Shown here: one piece after another, positions 10,700 through 21,474 of the stretch
Layout of the letters: the number at the start of each line of letters is the position of its first letter
Position numbering within the stretch: position 1 is the first letter of the stretch
Assembly: GCA_945643635.1 (NCBI GenBank)
Contig: CALZFC010000067.1
Coordinates: 1,064,501 to 1,128,500 of the forward strand
Direction: 5' to 3'
Source of the DNA: Allodiplogaster sudhausi
Lineage: Eukaryota; Nematoda; Chromadorea; Rhabditida; Diplogasteridae
DNA length: 64,000 nucleotides
Position numbers and translations under genes: made by a program
Notes under the pieces: generated by a model
Seen by the model: only the letters and a program-made list of their open reading frames with translations
What the model was told of the DNA's origin: nothing
The model's database searches: none

Positions 10700-11069
10700 C
10701 CGTATTTTCTCTACTAGTGCCCCTCTCTTAGAACCCCCCCCCCCCTCCCTCCAATAGTGCCCCCCACCTAATTGTCTAATAGAGCGCTTCTGGAATCTAT
10801 GCTTGAGGTATGGGATGCTCTTACCAATGAACTGAGTGCAAATTCATTCAATATCTACAGTAAAACTGATATTCCAGTGATGATTCCATTGAAGCAGGGC
10901 TATAATTCTTCGTTTTTGAGAATAAAGTGGTGTTATCTAATTTTCAGTCCATCACATTGAAAAATAGTACCCCTCCCTATAATAGAACCCCCCCCCCCTC
11001 TAATAGTGCACCCTCTCGCAGGGGTATTGAAAAATAGTACCCCCGGGGGCACTAATAGAGAAAATACGG
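10700..11069 (+). mobile_element. pogo/Tigger-like element, non-autonomous
   Basis: The terminal inverted repeats begin CCGTATTTTCTCTA and read CTAATAGAGAAAATACGG at the right end, each next to TA (10698-10699, 11070-11071), the target duplication of Tc1/mariner-pogo elements. The next bases are C-rich on both sides. An internal frame (10772-10960) has ESMLEVWDALTNELSANSF, resembling the W-x2-I/L-x4-I-x2-S-F region near the C terminus of pogo/Tigger DDE transposases, so this looks like an internally deleted copy. The homologous segment near 41450 lacks the insertion. A truncated relative lies at 48245-48330. Confidence 0.75.
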
Positions 11070-11084
11070 TATTACCCGTCTTCC

Positions 11085-12010
11085 TTTAGAAACACGACAA
11101 CAGAGAGCGAACCAATTCCACAACAATAAAGAAGACTGGACAAACTGACGCGTTTAGGATGATTGTTGTTCACCGCAAATAAGTAGGGGGGAGATGAAGC
11201 TCAAATTGGAACGGAAAACGAGGCGAAATTACGTCTATCAAGAAAATCCTTTCAGCGGAAGTGTAATAAGCACCTGCAGCAGGGCGAATCCAGCGGTGGG
11301 CATTTTATGCATCAACATTTTTTTTACATTACTAAAATAGATATAAAAAATTTTGTGTCAAAATTGTAAGGAGCACGAAATTTAACTGCTATACATTTCA
11401 AAATTCTGCCTGGTATAGTCGCGTCTCTCTAACTTCCTCTCAACCACCAAAGTGCCAAAGTTATGCGACCCGTTCACGACTGACGAATCTTCCCAATAAA
11501 GCACCCTTTGCCCGTTTTTACTATTGTTCTGAGATCTTGTACGGGCCGCCAATGAAATTGGAGAGCCCCCGGGCAGTAAATACAGACAGTGGGAGAAGGC
11601 AGCGTGACGATTATAGAAGAATTCATTTTTAATACGCTTTAAAAAATGCTGACTTTAGTAAGTGATTTCGAAAAACATTTTCTCTCCAATGGCGTCTCTC
11701 TTCTTTTTCTTCTTCTGTGAAAATTTGTCGTGCCTTCTTTTGTTTCTATTGCGGAACACCTTGGCGTTTATTCCGAGTACTGCTGCGTTATAAGGTGGAG
11801 CCGCCATTGTCCATGCTTTTGAATGTAATCAATTGCCAGATATACATACTTTTGCTATGTTCATATCTGTCGGAATTTACTGATCATAGAATTATAAAAG
11901 AATAAGCACACAAATTTATTTGCATGCTAAAAATTCTCAATCAAAGATACAAAATATGCAGATGAAATAACTTAAACGGAGCAAAAGATCAGAATAGGTC
12001 TTCTTTTAGT
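11085..12010. other. No recognisable gene
   Basis: Mostly unique sequence. A short piece near 11340-11385 (aaaattttgtgtcaaaattg, agcacgaaattt) is related to about 32610-32655. Small frames exist but none has splice or family support. Confidence 0.4.
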
Positions 12011-12014
12011 CTTC

Positions 12015-12210
12015 TTATTGATAAATTGGGAATCGAGTCGAAAGATCGCAGCACTTATATAAGATTGAAGAAGGAATGCGAACCACCGGTTCGCCAAGTC
12101 TCTCATGCATTGCAATTTACGATCTCTCATGGAAATCGCCTTAAGCTTCATCTGGAGCTTTTCTTGTTGACAGCTTATGTCCATTGTAAATGGTCACTTT
12201 GTGTAGAGAG
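12015..12210 (-). repeat. Dispersed repeat D17, reverse copy
   Basis: Its reverse complement matches 34235-34385: gtgaccatttacaatg, gctccagatgaagctt, ttgcaatgc, and an accggtggttcgcat end. A short remnant of that end is at about 43125-43165. Confidence 0.7.
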
Positions 12211-12224
12211 CGAGGGAAAGATGA

Positions 12225-12335
12225 GGAGATGGAGAGAGACACGGAGAGGGAGAAAGTGTGAGAACGAGAGAGAAAGAGAGCGCGAGAAAGAGAGAGGGAT
12301 AGAGAAGACTAGAGAAAGAGAGAGGACGAACCGGT
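12225..12335. repeat. GA tract
   Basis: Imperfect purine tract, followed by agaaacagctcgttcag, a phrase also found beside GA tracts at 58183 and, altered, at 29438. Confidence 0.9.
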
Positions 12336-12429
12336 AAGAACCGACAAACAGAGAAACAGCTCGTTCAGTACATCTGTCAGTGTCTCTCTTCTCCGTTATG
12401 AGAGTAAACTTTATAATGATGTGAACAAG

Positions 12430-12510
12430 TTTTATAGGTATTCTGTTTTGAAAAGGAAAAAAAATCCATTTCGAAAAAGCAATCTGAAATGATTCAACCG
12501 CTATCGCCAT
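12430..12510 (-). repeat. Family A remnant (reverse)
   Basis: aaaatccatttcgaaaaagc and gaaatgattcaac match the reversed central part of family A; both ends are missing. Confidence 0.5.
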
Positions 12511-12719
12511 TTGAAATGAGCGAAAACCTTCTTCTCCGATTTGTTGTATTTTGTAATATAATCTTTTTAAAATTTATTTATATTATAATTTTCATATATA
12601 TTTCACATGCGGTTTTCATATTTGCCTGTCGCATATATATGTAAGCGCTATTGTAAACAAAGAGAGACATAGCATTGGTTCATTTAGTTTGGCCACAAAC
12701 ATGATTCCGTGCGTATCCG

Positions 12720-13440
12720 GACGTTAATGCGTAGTAAAGCAGACGGACAATTCTCCTATATGGGGTATTCATTTTTTGGCCCAAGATCAAAGGATTTCGC
12801 CGCCTCTCCCTACAATAAAAGCGAAGAATACTATGCGACTTTTTCTCTGGGATTTTTCCTGTACTTAGCAGTTCGTGTCGTAATCTAATGGCGATTGTTG
12901 TACTTGAGAGGGAGGGAGAGACAAAACAAGGATGCAGGAACGGAAAGAGAGAGAGAGAGAGAGGGAGAGGGAGAGAGAGCGAAGAGAGAGAGATGACAGA
13001 GAAAAGAATGAATAGGAAACTAAGAGCTCGTAAATATGCAATAATCTAACCTAACGCAGAAACTTTTTTTGTTGCTTTTTCCTAGTTTTATTCTCAAGTT
13101 ATCAGATGAAGGGAATAGCTCAATGAATATGTAGAGATATTGCGGATGCAAACCGCAGGGTAAAAAGTTGCTAACATGTAGTTCATTTTAAATAATTATA
13201 TAATATAGGTACTATATCAGTTTATCTCTGCAATGCATGATCATATTCGGGAAGCGTATGTATTTAAAAAAAATTTATAAATCATGATACAGTAATAAAA
13301 CACTGAGATCTACTATAGACGGTTACATTGAAGGAGATAATAAGAAAGAGTCGTACAGAGGCAAAAAAGAGTATTGCGACTGTGTTCAAGTGAGACTAAC
13401 ATCAGAGTTGATTGATTCGGTTTTTCTTTATTTTCTTTGC
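12720..13440. repeat. Duplicated segment D8, copy 1
   Basis: Colinear with 17370-17800: gtattcattttttggcc, gaatactatgcgac, tggcgattgttgta, gcaatgcatgatca, aacactgagatctact. This copy has an extra block, including a GA tract at about 12940-13000, absent from the other. Confidence 0.8.
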
Positions 13441-13498
13441 TTTTTTATCGTTGTTGATGATGACGTTAACTGTCATGAAGACAGTGAAATAATGAAAA

Positions 13499-14275
13499 CA
13501 TAATGAAAACCAGATGAAAACATAGAGCCCGTTCGGCTGTTTTCCAAGAAAAATATTTAGAGCTTTTTAGAGAAATTTTATAAAAAAAATTACAAGAAGA
13601 AATGTAATTTCACTTGGAGACAAGCTCAAGCGAGAGATAACTTAATTGTAAGGATACCCATGACAAACGCATCGGCCAGAACGTTGCCGTGCTCTCTTTA
13701 TTGCGATCGCATTATGCTAAAGCGCCGGGAGTAATCCTTTTTTTCTCGAAGTGTTTTTTTTCTTTTTGAAAAAGAAAAAAAGAGAAGTGGGGAAGAAAGG
13801 AGAGCAGCGACCAAACCGAACTGGCCCACGCAGATATCTTTTTCTTTTCTTCTTTTAAGTCGTGAGTCGAGTTCTTTTCTTCCTTTCTCTTTCTCTCTTC
13901 GTCTCACTCTCCAGCTTTCCTTGCTTCACTCCAGAGGTTTTTTAGGTCAGAAAATGCCACTTTTGCATGCAATTACGTCAAGCAAAGGCAACTTTGCCTG
14001 AGAATTTGCAAATATTAATCTTACTTTTAAAAAATATTCGCTACACAGGTTTTGATGTTTGCGAGCACTGAGCTAGACTTAATTAAAACAAGGCAGCAAG
14101 GGCAAATCGCTCACAATATTGCGATACTCCTTTCATAGCAATCGCATTTCGTCAAAGCGCCGTGTCTTCTCTGCACGACAATTGAACCATTTCTTTATTT
14201 TCAACAGAGAATACGTCAAAAAAGAATATTTGAACATTGTTCAAGATAACGTATTTAGACTAACATCAGTCGGGC
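13499..14275. repeat. Duplicated segment D9, copy 1
   Basis: About 780 bp colinear and highly similar to 40619-41398, one of the longest duplicated blocks here. It contains two family A 5' cores (13690, 14118), agcgaccaaaccgaactggc, taggtcagaaaatgccactt and gaatatttgaacattgttca. Confidence 0.9.
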
Positions 14276-15110
14276 AAGGAATTCGCCAAGGACTGATCGA
14301 CGACTTGATTCATGCGCAAGTTGCAGCAGGTGTATGCTTAGGGAGAGAGTGTTATGAGAAGCATGAGAACGGAGAGAGTGTTTGCACGAGTGCAAATGAC
14401 TCTGATATTTGTTGCCGCGCAATTGCGCTCAATCCTGTCAATTAGAATTCCCCGCCAATATCCAAACTTAAGCCATTTCAGGCGTTGCGGTAAGCGTTGC
14501 GTACCCGCGTCCTTTTGCTTGGTCTCTTCAGTGTCTGATTTATTTCTCCGTTTTCTCTTCTCGCGTGTAGGTGCTTTTCTTCGTTGTTTCCTCGAGTTAT
14601 TATTTGTTATGCTACAACTCCTTCTTATTTCAGATACATTCCCTCTCAGACCTTTCAGCTTCCTTTCCCTGGCCCCTTTATCCGTTTCAGAGGCTTGGAA
14701 AGCCCAGTTGTTTTGTCATCACATTTATTAGTTGTGTTTTGTCGCTTCTCGTCTTTTCTTCTCCTCACTCCTTCGAGTTTTCTCTTCATAGAGTCTTCTT
14801 GTTTCTCAACCTTTCTCGCTTACGCCGCTTGTTGTTGTTCCGGTCCTCCCGCAAACTCGTAACGGCTTCTACCGTTGTTTAAGGGTTAAAGACCGGCGGC
14901 ACAAGTGGCTCGCGGATCGTGCGCTTGGCCGCCACCGATTCCGCTTCTCTTTCTCTCTTCTCTTTCAACTACAACGGCAAGGGTCCGGTTCTAGTCCTCT
15001 TTTCTCCCCTTCTTTCCTTCCTCCTTTCAGGGTTTCTTTCTTTATAACTTATTCTTCCTTTTCTTTTATTTCCATCAATCCTCCTCCTCTCTTTTCAGCT
15101 TCAGGTCTTA
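14276..15110. other. Pyrimidine-rich unique region
   Basis: Pyrimidine-rich but not a simple repeat and not seen elsewhere in the window. It ends in ccttctttccttcctccttt-type sequence. It may be the leader or LTR-like region of whatever transcribes the repeat ORF that follows, but no TATA, PBS or LTR pair can be shown. Frames across it are Ser/Phe/Leu-rich from base composition. Confidence 0.35.
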
Positions 15111-15191
15111 GTATAGAAGCTAGGTTTACTTTAGTTTTGCTACTCTGACGTATAGTGATAATTCTGGACTGATATCAAGGAACCATTTGAA

Positions 15192-15704
15192 GTGATAAAT
15201 CCTGTTTGTTCTTCATCGACGAGTACAATTACATGTCATTGTGAATTGGAAACAACCGAGTCAGCGAGTTCACGCCTTTTATTGATTGACAAGATGTACA
15301 AAGGCGGAATCGCGCACATGGTGCGTCGGCCCAATCGACGCCCGGGCCTGAACATGGCAGGCGAGCAGGCCCACCACACCAACACCGACGACGCAAGCGA
15401 ACTCCAAAACAAGGATAGGCCCGAGAGCCTGTGGTGCAGGCCCGAGAGCCTGAAGTCTACAAGGCCCGAGAGCCTGAGGTCCAGACCCGAGAGCCTGAAG
15501 TCTTCCAGGCCCGAGAGCCAGATGAATAGGCCCGAGTACCTGAATTTCTCTAGGCCCGAGAGCCTGACGTCATCGGGACCCGAGTGCCCTGGGATGAACG
15601 ACTTCCAGCCCGAGAGCTTGGACAAGGATGAGGATATGCACGTCGTGTTCGCACTCACGATCGAGAGAGAGAGAGACCTAGAGAGAGAGGGAAAGTGTTT
15701 GTGA
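15192..15704 (+). CDS. Unidentified ORF with in-frame RPESL repeats
   Basis: A 170-codon frame, more GC-rich than its surroundings. Residues about 77-150 hold seven to eight repeats of the form RPESL plus 2-3 variable residues (WC, KST, RS, KSS, MN, NFS, TSS). The DNA units run 21, 24, 21, 24, 21, 24, 24, 30 bp, always a multiple of three, while the linkers vary freely. That is what selection on a reading frame would leave. The C terminus runs into a GA tract (ERERDLEREG). The opposite strand (15236-15802) is also open with LSGL repeats, so strand is inferred, not proven. No known family recognised. Confidence 0.45.
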   Translation: MINPVCSSSTSTITCHCELETTESASSRLLLIDKMYKGGIAHMVRRPNRRPGLNMAGEQAHHTNTDDASELQNKDRPESLWCRPESLKSTRPESLRSRPESLKSSRPESQMNRPEYLNFSRPESLTSSGPECPGMNDFQPESLDKDEDMHVVFALTIERERDLEREGKCL

Positions 15705-15907
15705 AAAAGAGCGAGGGGCGGCGGCCACGTGACTGGCTCCTCCCTTCCGTGGCTCACTGCCACAGCCGAATTCAATGCTCTAATTTTTCTCCCACTTTGC
15801 ACGAGCGGAGTGTATTTTTTCTAAAAAAAAAAATTTTTTTTTACTTAGTTCTTACAATTAGCGTCAGGCCGTTAATCTTTCTATAAGGTTTTTTTTTGCT
15901 TTTTCAG

Positions 15908-16021
15908 AATCGAATTGCAGTTCGCTCATACACAGCGACTTCTTCACGTTCCTTGGCAGAGTTCATCTGCAACTTCGAGCATCGAATGTGCTTTTTGGAT
16001 ACAAATTATCATCCGAATCAG
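15908..16021 (+). CDS. MAM-domain-like exon
   Basis: A 114-nt exon between a strong acceptor (tttttttttgctttttcag) and donor gtaactaac, open in phase 0. It encodes SLAEFICNFEHRMCFLDTN. MAM domains of extracellular adhesion and receptor proteins open with [FI]-x-C-[DN]-F-E-x-x-x-C-x-[WF]; the C-N-F-E-H-R-M-C-F order fits. Only the domain start is here, and the following domain exons are not recognisable nearby. The two other forward frames are also open, which lowers certainty. Confidence 0.42.
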
Positions 16022-16316
16022 GTAACTAACTGAAACTTATAAACTACAGCTTACATGGCATTATCTACATATATGATCTTGACCTGTTTGGCCCTTATAC
16101 GACCCTGCTAACTTCTTTGCAATATTTTCCGAAGTCGGCTGTTGCCAGGAAAAATGGCGAGAGAAAAGAAAAGGGAAAGGAAATGAAAGGGCACTTTTTT
16201 ACGCAGCTTGAAAGGAGGAGAATGACGAGTACCGAAACGGCTGCCACTCGCATGACTCTGTTCATAGCAACAGAGCTATAATAATACATGAGTGAAGTCA
16301 ACTGAAGAGTGAAGTA

Positions 16317-16348
<32 letters not shown>

Positions 16349-16600
16349 CCTCTCTCCCTCTCTTTATTACTGTTTCTGATATCTCTCTCTTTCCTTCTCT
16401 TCCTCTCTCTATCTCTCTTTATGGGCCCACATCAAGAATGGAGTAACACTACTGTGAATTCTTTTTGTTTGGTGCCGAGTTCTTTTTATGAGCGTTATCG
16501 GAACCCTCAAAACATGGTCACCATACCCTCCAATTATTGTGTGCTTAATGTGGAAAGACAGGACGATTAAAAAGATAAGGATCATTTCAGAAAACCGGCC
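16022..16600. other. Intron-like sequence and CT tract
   Basis: No coding signal. (CT)n tracts lie at about 16317-16362 and 16381-16420. Confidence 0.5.
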
Positions 16601-17007
16601 ATGCTAACGAGCGATGGCTTGCGCGATGATTGTAACATTGCGAGCACTGCATTCGAAATGGGACACTTTGGCCGTACAGCACTGTACATATACACTTACG
16701 AGCGTCCATTATTCATACTATAAAATGAAGAATGGGAAAAAAAGTTGCAAACCTAACTTCTTTCTTGAGCCAATTTCTGAATCTTATTGCAACAAGTATT
16801 CTTTATTTTAGCACTTCTGCGAAGAAAACGATAGAATGCTCAAGTTTCACGACAACTGGACGCAGGATTACAAGAGGGAAACGGGCGCTACGACCGATTT
16901 GGCGAGGATTTAGATATTTTAAAAAATACATTTTTATATGCAATCATAAGTATAAATCAATAGTTTTAAAATGTGGCCATGAACTCAAGTTATATTGCGA
17001 CCGCATT

Positions 17008-17280
17008 ACAATTCTTTCCTACCCAATTGTCAGCAGAGATATGTATGGAATGTTGTCGAAGAAAAGATGCCCGGGACACATTCATCAAACAACCAGTGCC
17101 ACCTCGCCTTTCGAATGATTAAATGATTAATGAACACGGCTGAAAATAAGAGGAGTGATAAGGCATTGAATTAGAATTGTACAAGGCAAAGAACTAAAAT
17201 CATTCTTCGATTTCCAGTGGTGCTCAAGTAAGCATGGAATTCAGGGCGAACCACCGGCGCGCATTTTTTACTGCGAACTA
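17008..17280. repeat. Duplicated segment D4, copy 2
   Basis: Partner of 8566-8830; slightly shorter in the middle, with the same ends. Confidence 0.85.
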
Positions 17281-17369
17281 AGTATTTTCTACTAAAAGAG
17301 CACCAGAACTGGATGAATTGCTGTTGACATGTTTGATTTTATTATATAATTATTCCTAATTTCACTTAA

Positions 17370-17800
17370 TTGCATAGTAAAGTGGACGGATAATTCTCCT
17401 ATATGGGTATTCATTTTTTGACCAAAGATTAAAGGAATTCACCGCCTCTCCCAACGGTAAAAGCGTTGAATACTATGCGACGTTTTCATCTGCGATTTTT
17501 CCTCTGTTTAGCATTTCGGGTCGTAATGGAATGGCGATTGTTGTAGTTGAAAATTGTCGTTGTTTGAGGACGTTTTTATTTATTTGGATTCTAGTATAAA
17601 TCGCGATGTAGTTTTTTTTTAATATGCAATATACATTTCCGCAATGCATGATCAAATTCGGGAAGAGTATTTAAAAAATAAATAAATAAAACATGATACA
17701 GTATTAAAACACTGAGAGCTACTGTAGAAGGGAACATTGAAAGAGAAAATAATAAAGAAGTGTACAGAGGCAAGAAAAGGGTATTGCGACTGATGTACTT
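17370..17800. repeat. Duplicated segment D8, copy 2
   Basis: Partner of 12720-13440 without its GA-tract block. As the GA tract is missing here, the tract was probably gained in the other copy. Confidence 0.8.
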
Positions 17801-17849
17801 GAGTGTCTCGGGGTGCGGAGACAACTTTATTAAAGATTATTTTTTGAAG

Positions 17850-17985
17850 TCTGAAAAAGCTAAAGCACCGGGTGTCTGCAATCTAAAGTTGAATGATTTT
17901 CGACTTCTTTTTTTTCGAAATTAATTTTTCCTTTTTTGAAAAAAAAAGAAGACGTCGGAAAAGAAAATACTGTGGGAATAAAAGA
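17850..17985 (+). repeat. Family A 5' part
   Basis: ctaaagcaccgggtgtctgc, gttgaatgattttcgacttc and a ttcgaaattaa tract. Confidence 0.65.
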
Positions 17986-18056
17986 GAGGTGCGCAGTACA
18001 TAAGAGAAAGGCGCTTCTGGCAGGACATAAAAAATTGGAAAATGTACGACGCATAA

Positions 18057-18114
18057 GCTCGTAAAAGAAGAGAACTGCGAGAGCAGTTGGAAGAGTTTAC
18101 AACATTAAATTGCT

Positions 18115-18155
<41 letters not shown>

Positions 18156-18180
18156 ATTACTGACTCGGAAATTGTTTATT
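18057..18180. repeat. Duplicated segment D11, copy 1
   Basis: cgtaaaagaagagaactgcg, gagcagttggaag, a (CT)n run (18120-18150), and cggaaattgt match 29163-29290, which is the right flank of the piggyBac-like element. Confidence 0.8.
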
Positions 18181-18219
18181 CGAATCCACAAGTAATATGT
18201 TCAAAAGAGAGAACAATCC

Positions 18220-18470
18220 TCTTTGATCGGTGGAAGTGTAGCGATGCACAATTTATTGCGATTGGAATACACAAAAGTGCTGGCAGTTTACACATTTTGG
18301 AACTTTTCTTGCAAATGTAATTTTTTTCTTTTCAAAAGAGAAGAGAAAGAAGAAAAATTTCAAGAAAAGAATAGGAAAGGTTTTTACGCAACGGTAGAAG
18401 AAAAGGAAAGACGCCGGCGGCCACTTGCGTGATGATCCTGAAAATAAATTTCATTTTAAAATCTCTATCT

Positions 18471-18516
<46 letters not shown>

Positions 18517-18650
18517 GCCCCCCCCCCATTCCGTCACTCTCCCTTCCGATAATCACACGCTAGGCAGCTCTTTAGTAACAAGCATTATTTTCTTGAAAAA
18601 AGAAAGAACAAACTGCAAACTCAAGCATAAATAGTGTTCGGCCCATGCCA
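18220..18650. repeat. Duplicated segment D6, copy 2
   Basis: Partner of 9548-10055, with a shorter family A remnant and a (CT)n run at about 18475-18514 followed by a C9 run. Confidence 0.85.
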
Positions 18651-18689
18651 ATACCAACTGAAAGGCATGGAAGAGCGAGCAGGAAGGAG

Positions 18690-18772
18690 ATATAGAGAGA
18701 TACAGATAGAGAGAAAGAGAGAGAGTTCTCTCTCTCCCTCAATCCCTCTCTCTCCCTCTCTCTCTCTCTCTT
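18690..18772. repeat. GA tract abutting a CT tract
   Basis: A purine tract (about 18690-18728) runs directly into a pyrimidine tract (18729-18772), making a self-complementary low-complexity inverted repeat. Confidence 0.85.
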
Positions 18773-19130
18773 TTTAAATTTTAGTTAATATTATTATAAA
18801 AAAATTAATGCCAAAGTAGTTTACCAGAAAAAAAGGAGTGACGAAATGTTGTCCCCGTGGCAAATTTTTTCAAGCAACCTTTTTTAATGCATTAAATTAA
18901 GCATGTGGTTTGCATTTTGCCGACATGGTAATATTTGTAAGTAGGCAAAAGAGGACTTGATAAGAAGATGGGGAGTAAAAGCATGCATGGATAGGGAATT
19001 TACTCGTTACAAAGGCCTGTTACCCTTTTCCACTGCCAACAGATTTGCTAGTTTTCCTCTTTATTCGATGTTTTTTTAAGCTTGGACAACTACTGTTGTG
19101 CTTCCGTATCATTCACCGTGATCAGAGAAT
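18773..19130. other. No recognisable feature
   Basis: AT-rich unique sequence, no gene seen. Confidence 0.4.
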
Positions 19131-19330
19131 AAAAGCTGCTGTCGAGGACCCAGAAGATTAGGGTGGTTGAAAAAACGAAAATTATTTAGCTGAGGATTGT
19201 TGAGACCCGGTGCTTTTGCGTAGTATATATAAAATGAGAAACAAAAGAACTCCTCGATACATATATCGGTGAGTTCTTTTCCAAAAAAAAAAGTACGAAA
19301 ACTAAAGTGTTGGTATAGTAACATCGCATT
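19131..19330 (-). repeat. Family A remnant (reverse)
   Basis: gaaaattatttagctgagga and gagacccggtgcttttgcgt correspond to the reversed 5' core. A similar reverse copy is at 21330-21430. Confidence 0.6.
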
Positions 19331-19404
19331 AAGAAAGAAACTGATTTCAGAAGGGGAAGACAGAAAAGGTTTATGAAGAGAATCTGAAAAAAAATTTAAT
19401 GGTA

Positions 19405-19760
19405 AGAAAAATTAGAGGAGAAACAAATATCGAACAGTCTTCTCTTCTCCAGGAAGAGAGACAAAAAGCTTATTCGATATATTGTCCCTGTTTTATTTCG
19501 TTAATCTCTCTCTCTTTCTCTCACCCTCTCTCGCGCATTTTCTCGCTCTCTCTCACTCCCACTCTCTCTCTCTGTCTCATTCTCTCCCTCTCTCACTCCG
19601 AACAGCCGCAAGCCCTTCAAGGGTGGCAATATTATTTTTCCGGGCTAATGTAAATGAAGCGACTGGCCGCCGATGCCCATCAACTGGCGCCTCGAAAACC
19701 CGTCCAGAATCGGGGTGCTGCTCCTTTCACGTCACCGGTCGTCACAAGAGACACTGATAG
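19405..19760 (+). repeat. Dispersed repeat C, copy 2
   Basis: Forward partner of 2385-2800 and 21475-21735, with a CT tract in place of the GA tract of the reversed copy, so tract orientation follows repeat orientation. Confidence 0.75.
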
Positions 19761-19984
19761 ATATACTGAACTAGCTGTTGTTTGCTTCTTTTCTCTCTCT
19801 CTCTCTCTCCCAATCTGTGTCTCTCTACCGTCCACTATCTTGTGCCATCTCTCATCTCTCTCCCCAGTCAATTAGCGACAACGACAAAGCTCAATCCATA
19901 AGAAATATTTTAGCCAAAATTGCGGCCATGAAAGACGCATGAACCTCAACAGTGATCTATTCGAATTTTGCAGACAGATAGTAG

Positions 19985-20440
19985 AGCTCACTCAATCGGA
20001 AAGAGCATTGCGATCGCTCATTTCATTGCGATCGCTCAACAAAAAAGCGCCGTATCTCTGCATGGCAGGAGAATAAGTTGTTGCCTTCTTTCTGGAAATT
20101 AATTTTCTTTTCTTTTCAAAGTGAATACGTTTAAAAAAAACACATCGCCGACAAAACATTTCTCATGAAGAGAATACAAAAAGGGCGAAGAGAGAATTTT
20201 TTTCTTTTGTGAGAACAAAAGTGTGGATCGTCTGACGAAGTACTCAGTCCTCGTTGAAGTTTTTTGTGTGTAAAAGCTGTGAGTACGAAAAGCGCCGCTG
20301 TATGAAACTTTTCGAAAAACTTAAAGAAAACATTAATAAACAACTCTATTAACATAATGAGATTTGTTTTATGAAGACCAAAATATTTATCTCTTTGTGA
20401 GGGTTCGGAGATTGATGAGAGAGATTGGGGAGAGTAGTAA
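19985..20440 (+). repeat. Family A 5' part followed by family B
   Basis: 19990-20130 has two successive gcgatcgctcatttc-like cores, then aaaaagcgccgtatctctgc. 20255-20440 is family B (gtgagtacgaaaagcgccgc, tgtatgaaacttttc) running into ggttcggagattgatgagag, as in 56935-56990. Confidence 0.6.
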
Positions 20441-20449
20441 TATAATCGC

Positions 20450-20810
20450 TCTGTTTTCTCGTTCCCTTTGCGTTTCTTTTACTTCTTCTCCATGTCCCTC
20501 AAACTATAGGTCACGAAAAAGAAGTGAAATTTGACATCCAGATTTCACTTCTTTTTTTTCGTTTTCTCCTAACGAGAATTTTTTCTTCTACCGTATCAAT
20601 TATTGCATATAAAAGTCAACGTTTCCTCTCTTTCATTTCTTGAGTCCGTCCTTTCCACTTTCTTTTTGAGAAAATTCTGTTCTGATTGTGAGATGAAAAA
20701 AAAAATCCATTTCGAAATTAAAAATTTTTTTTAAATGATTCAAGTTCAGAGGGAAGAGACACGGCTGTTTTGCGCAATGAGATCGCAATAAAAGGAACAA
20801 ACCGAGCCTA
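20450..20810 (-). repeat. Family A copy (reverse) with a captured hairpin
   Basis: Reversed full-length family A: ctccatgtccctcaaa, cgttttctcctaacgag, ttattgcatataaaagtcaa, aaatccatttcgaaatt, gagacacggctgttttgcgc, agatcgcaataaaagg. Where other copies read aatgcctttgacactcattt, this one has a 15-bp-stem hairpin (20516-20530 with 20542-20556). Confidence 0.75.
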
Positions 20811-20939
20811 CTGATTGATACTGAAGATTTAAGAAGAATAGAAAAAAACCAAGAAAATATATTAAATGATAACTACGATAAGGCATTCTGTTTTCCTTCC
20901 ATGATATTCGCATATCTTCTACCTCCTACTTTCAATCTC

Positions 20940-21025
20940 TCACTATTATCTCTCTTCAATTCTCTCTTTCTCTCCCTCTCCCTCTCTGTCTCTTTCTCGC
21001 TCTCTCTTTTTCTCGGTTCCTTTCT
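20940..21025. repeat. CT tract
   Basis: Imperfect pyrimidine tract preceded by cactattatctctcttcaat, also found at about 61945. Confidence 0.85.
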
Positions 21026-21229
21026 TTAGGTAAGCAGCACGTACTACATTAATATTTTATGATATTGGATAATAAATAGTTAAACTGATTAAGATCCACT
21101 TAATTTAATCCATAACTCATTTCATATCTCAACATTCTGTCGCGTTAATTAATATGAAAATCTGAACAGAACACTTTTGTTGTTTCATCTCGACAGTCTA
21201 TGACATTCATTCTTCTCTTCGATTTCTAT

Positions 21230-21450
21230 TTATGAGATGTTTTTATAGCTTACTTTAGACGATATTGCGAATAAAAGTAAAGGTTTATTTTCTCTCCCGC
21301 ATTTGTTTTTTTTTCCGATGCATTCCCTAGAAAAAAAACTATTAAAAAATCGAAAATTATTCAGCTGTAGATTGCAGAGACCCGGTGCTTTTACGTAGTG
21401 CGCCCACAATATAAAATGAGCAAAAAAATATCTCCCTGATCTGTCCAAAC
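21230..21450 (-). repeat. Family A remnant (reverse)
   Basis: aatcgaaaattattcagctg, gcagagacccggtgctttta and the following cgcccacaatataaaatgag match the reversed core. Confidence 0.6.
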
Positions 21451-21474
21451 CTCGGTGCATAATAAATTTAATGA

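Noticed and set aside
13680..13730. GCGATCGC words as a sign of cyanobacterial contamination (HIP1)
   Set aside because: The octamer is fixed within a dispersed animal repeat next to GA tracts and spliced exons, not spread through coding sequence.
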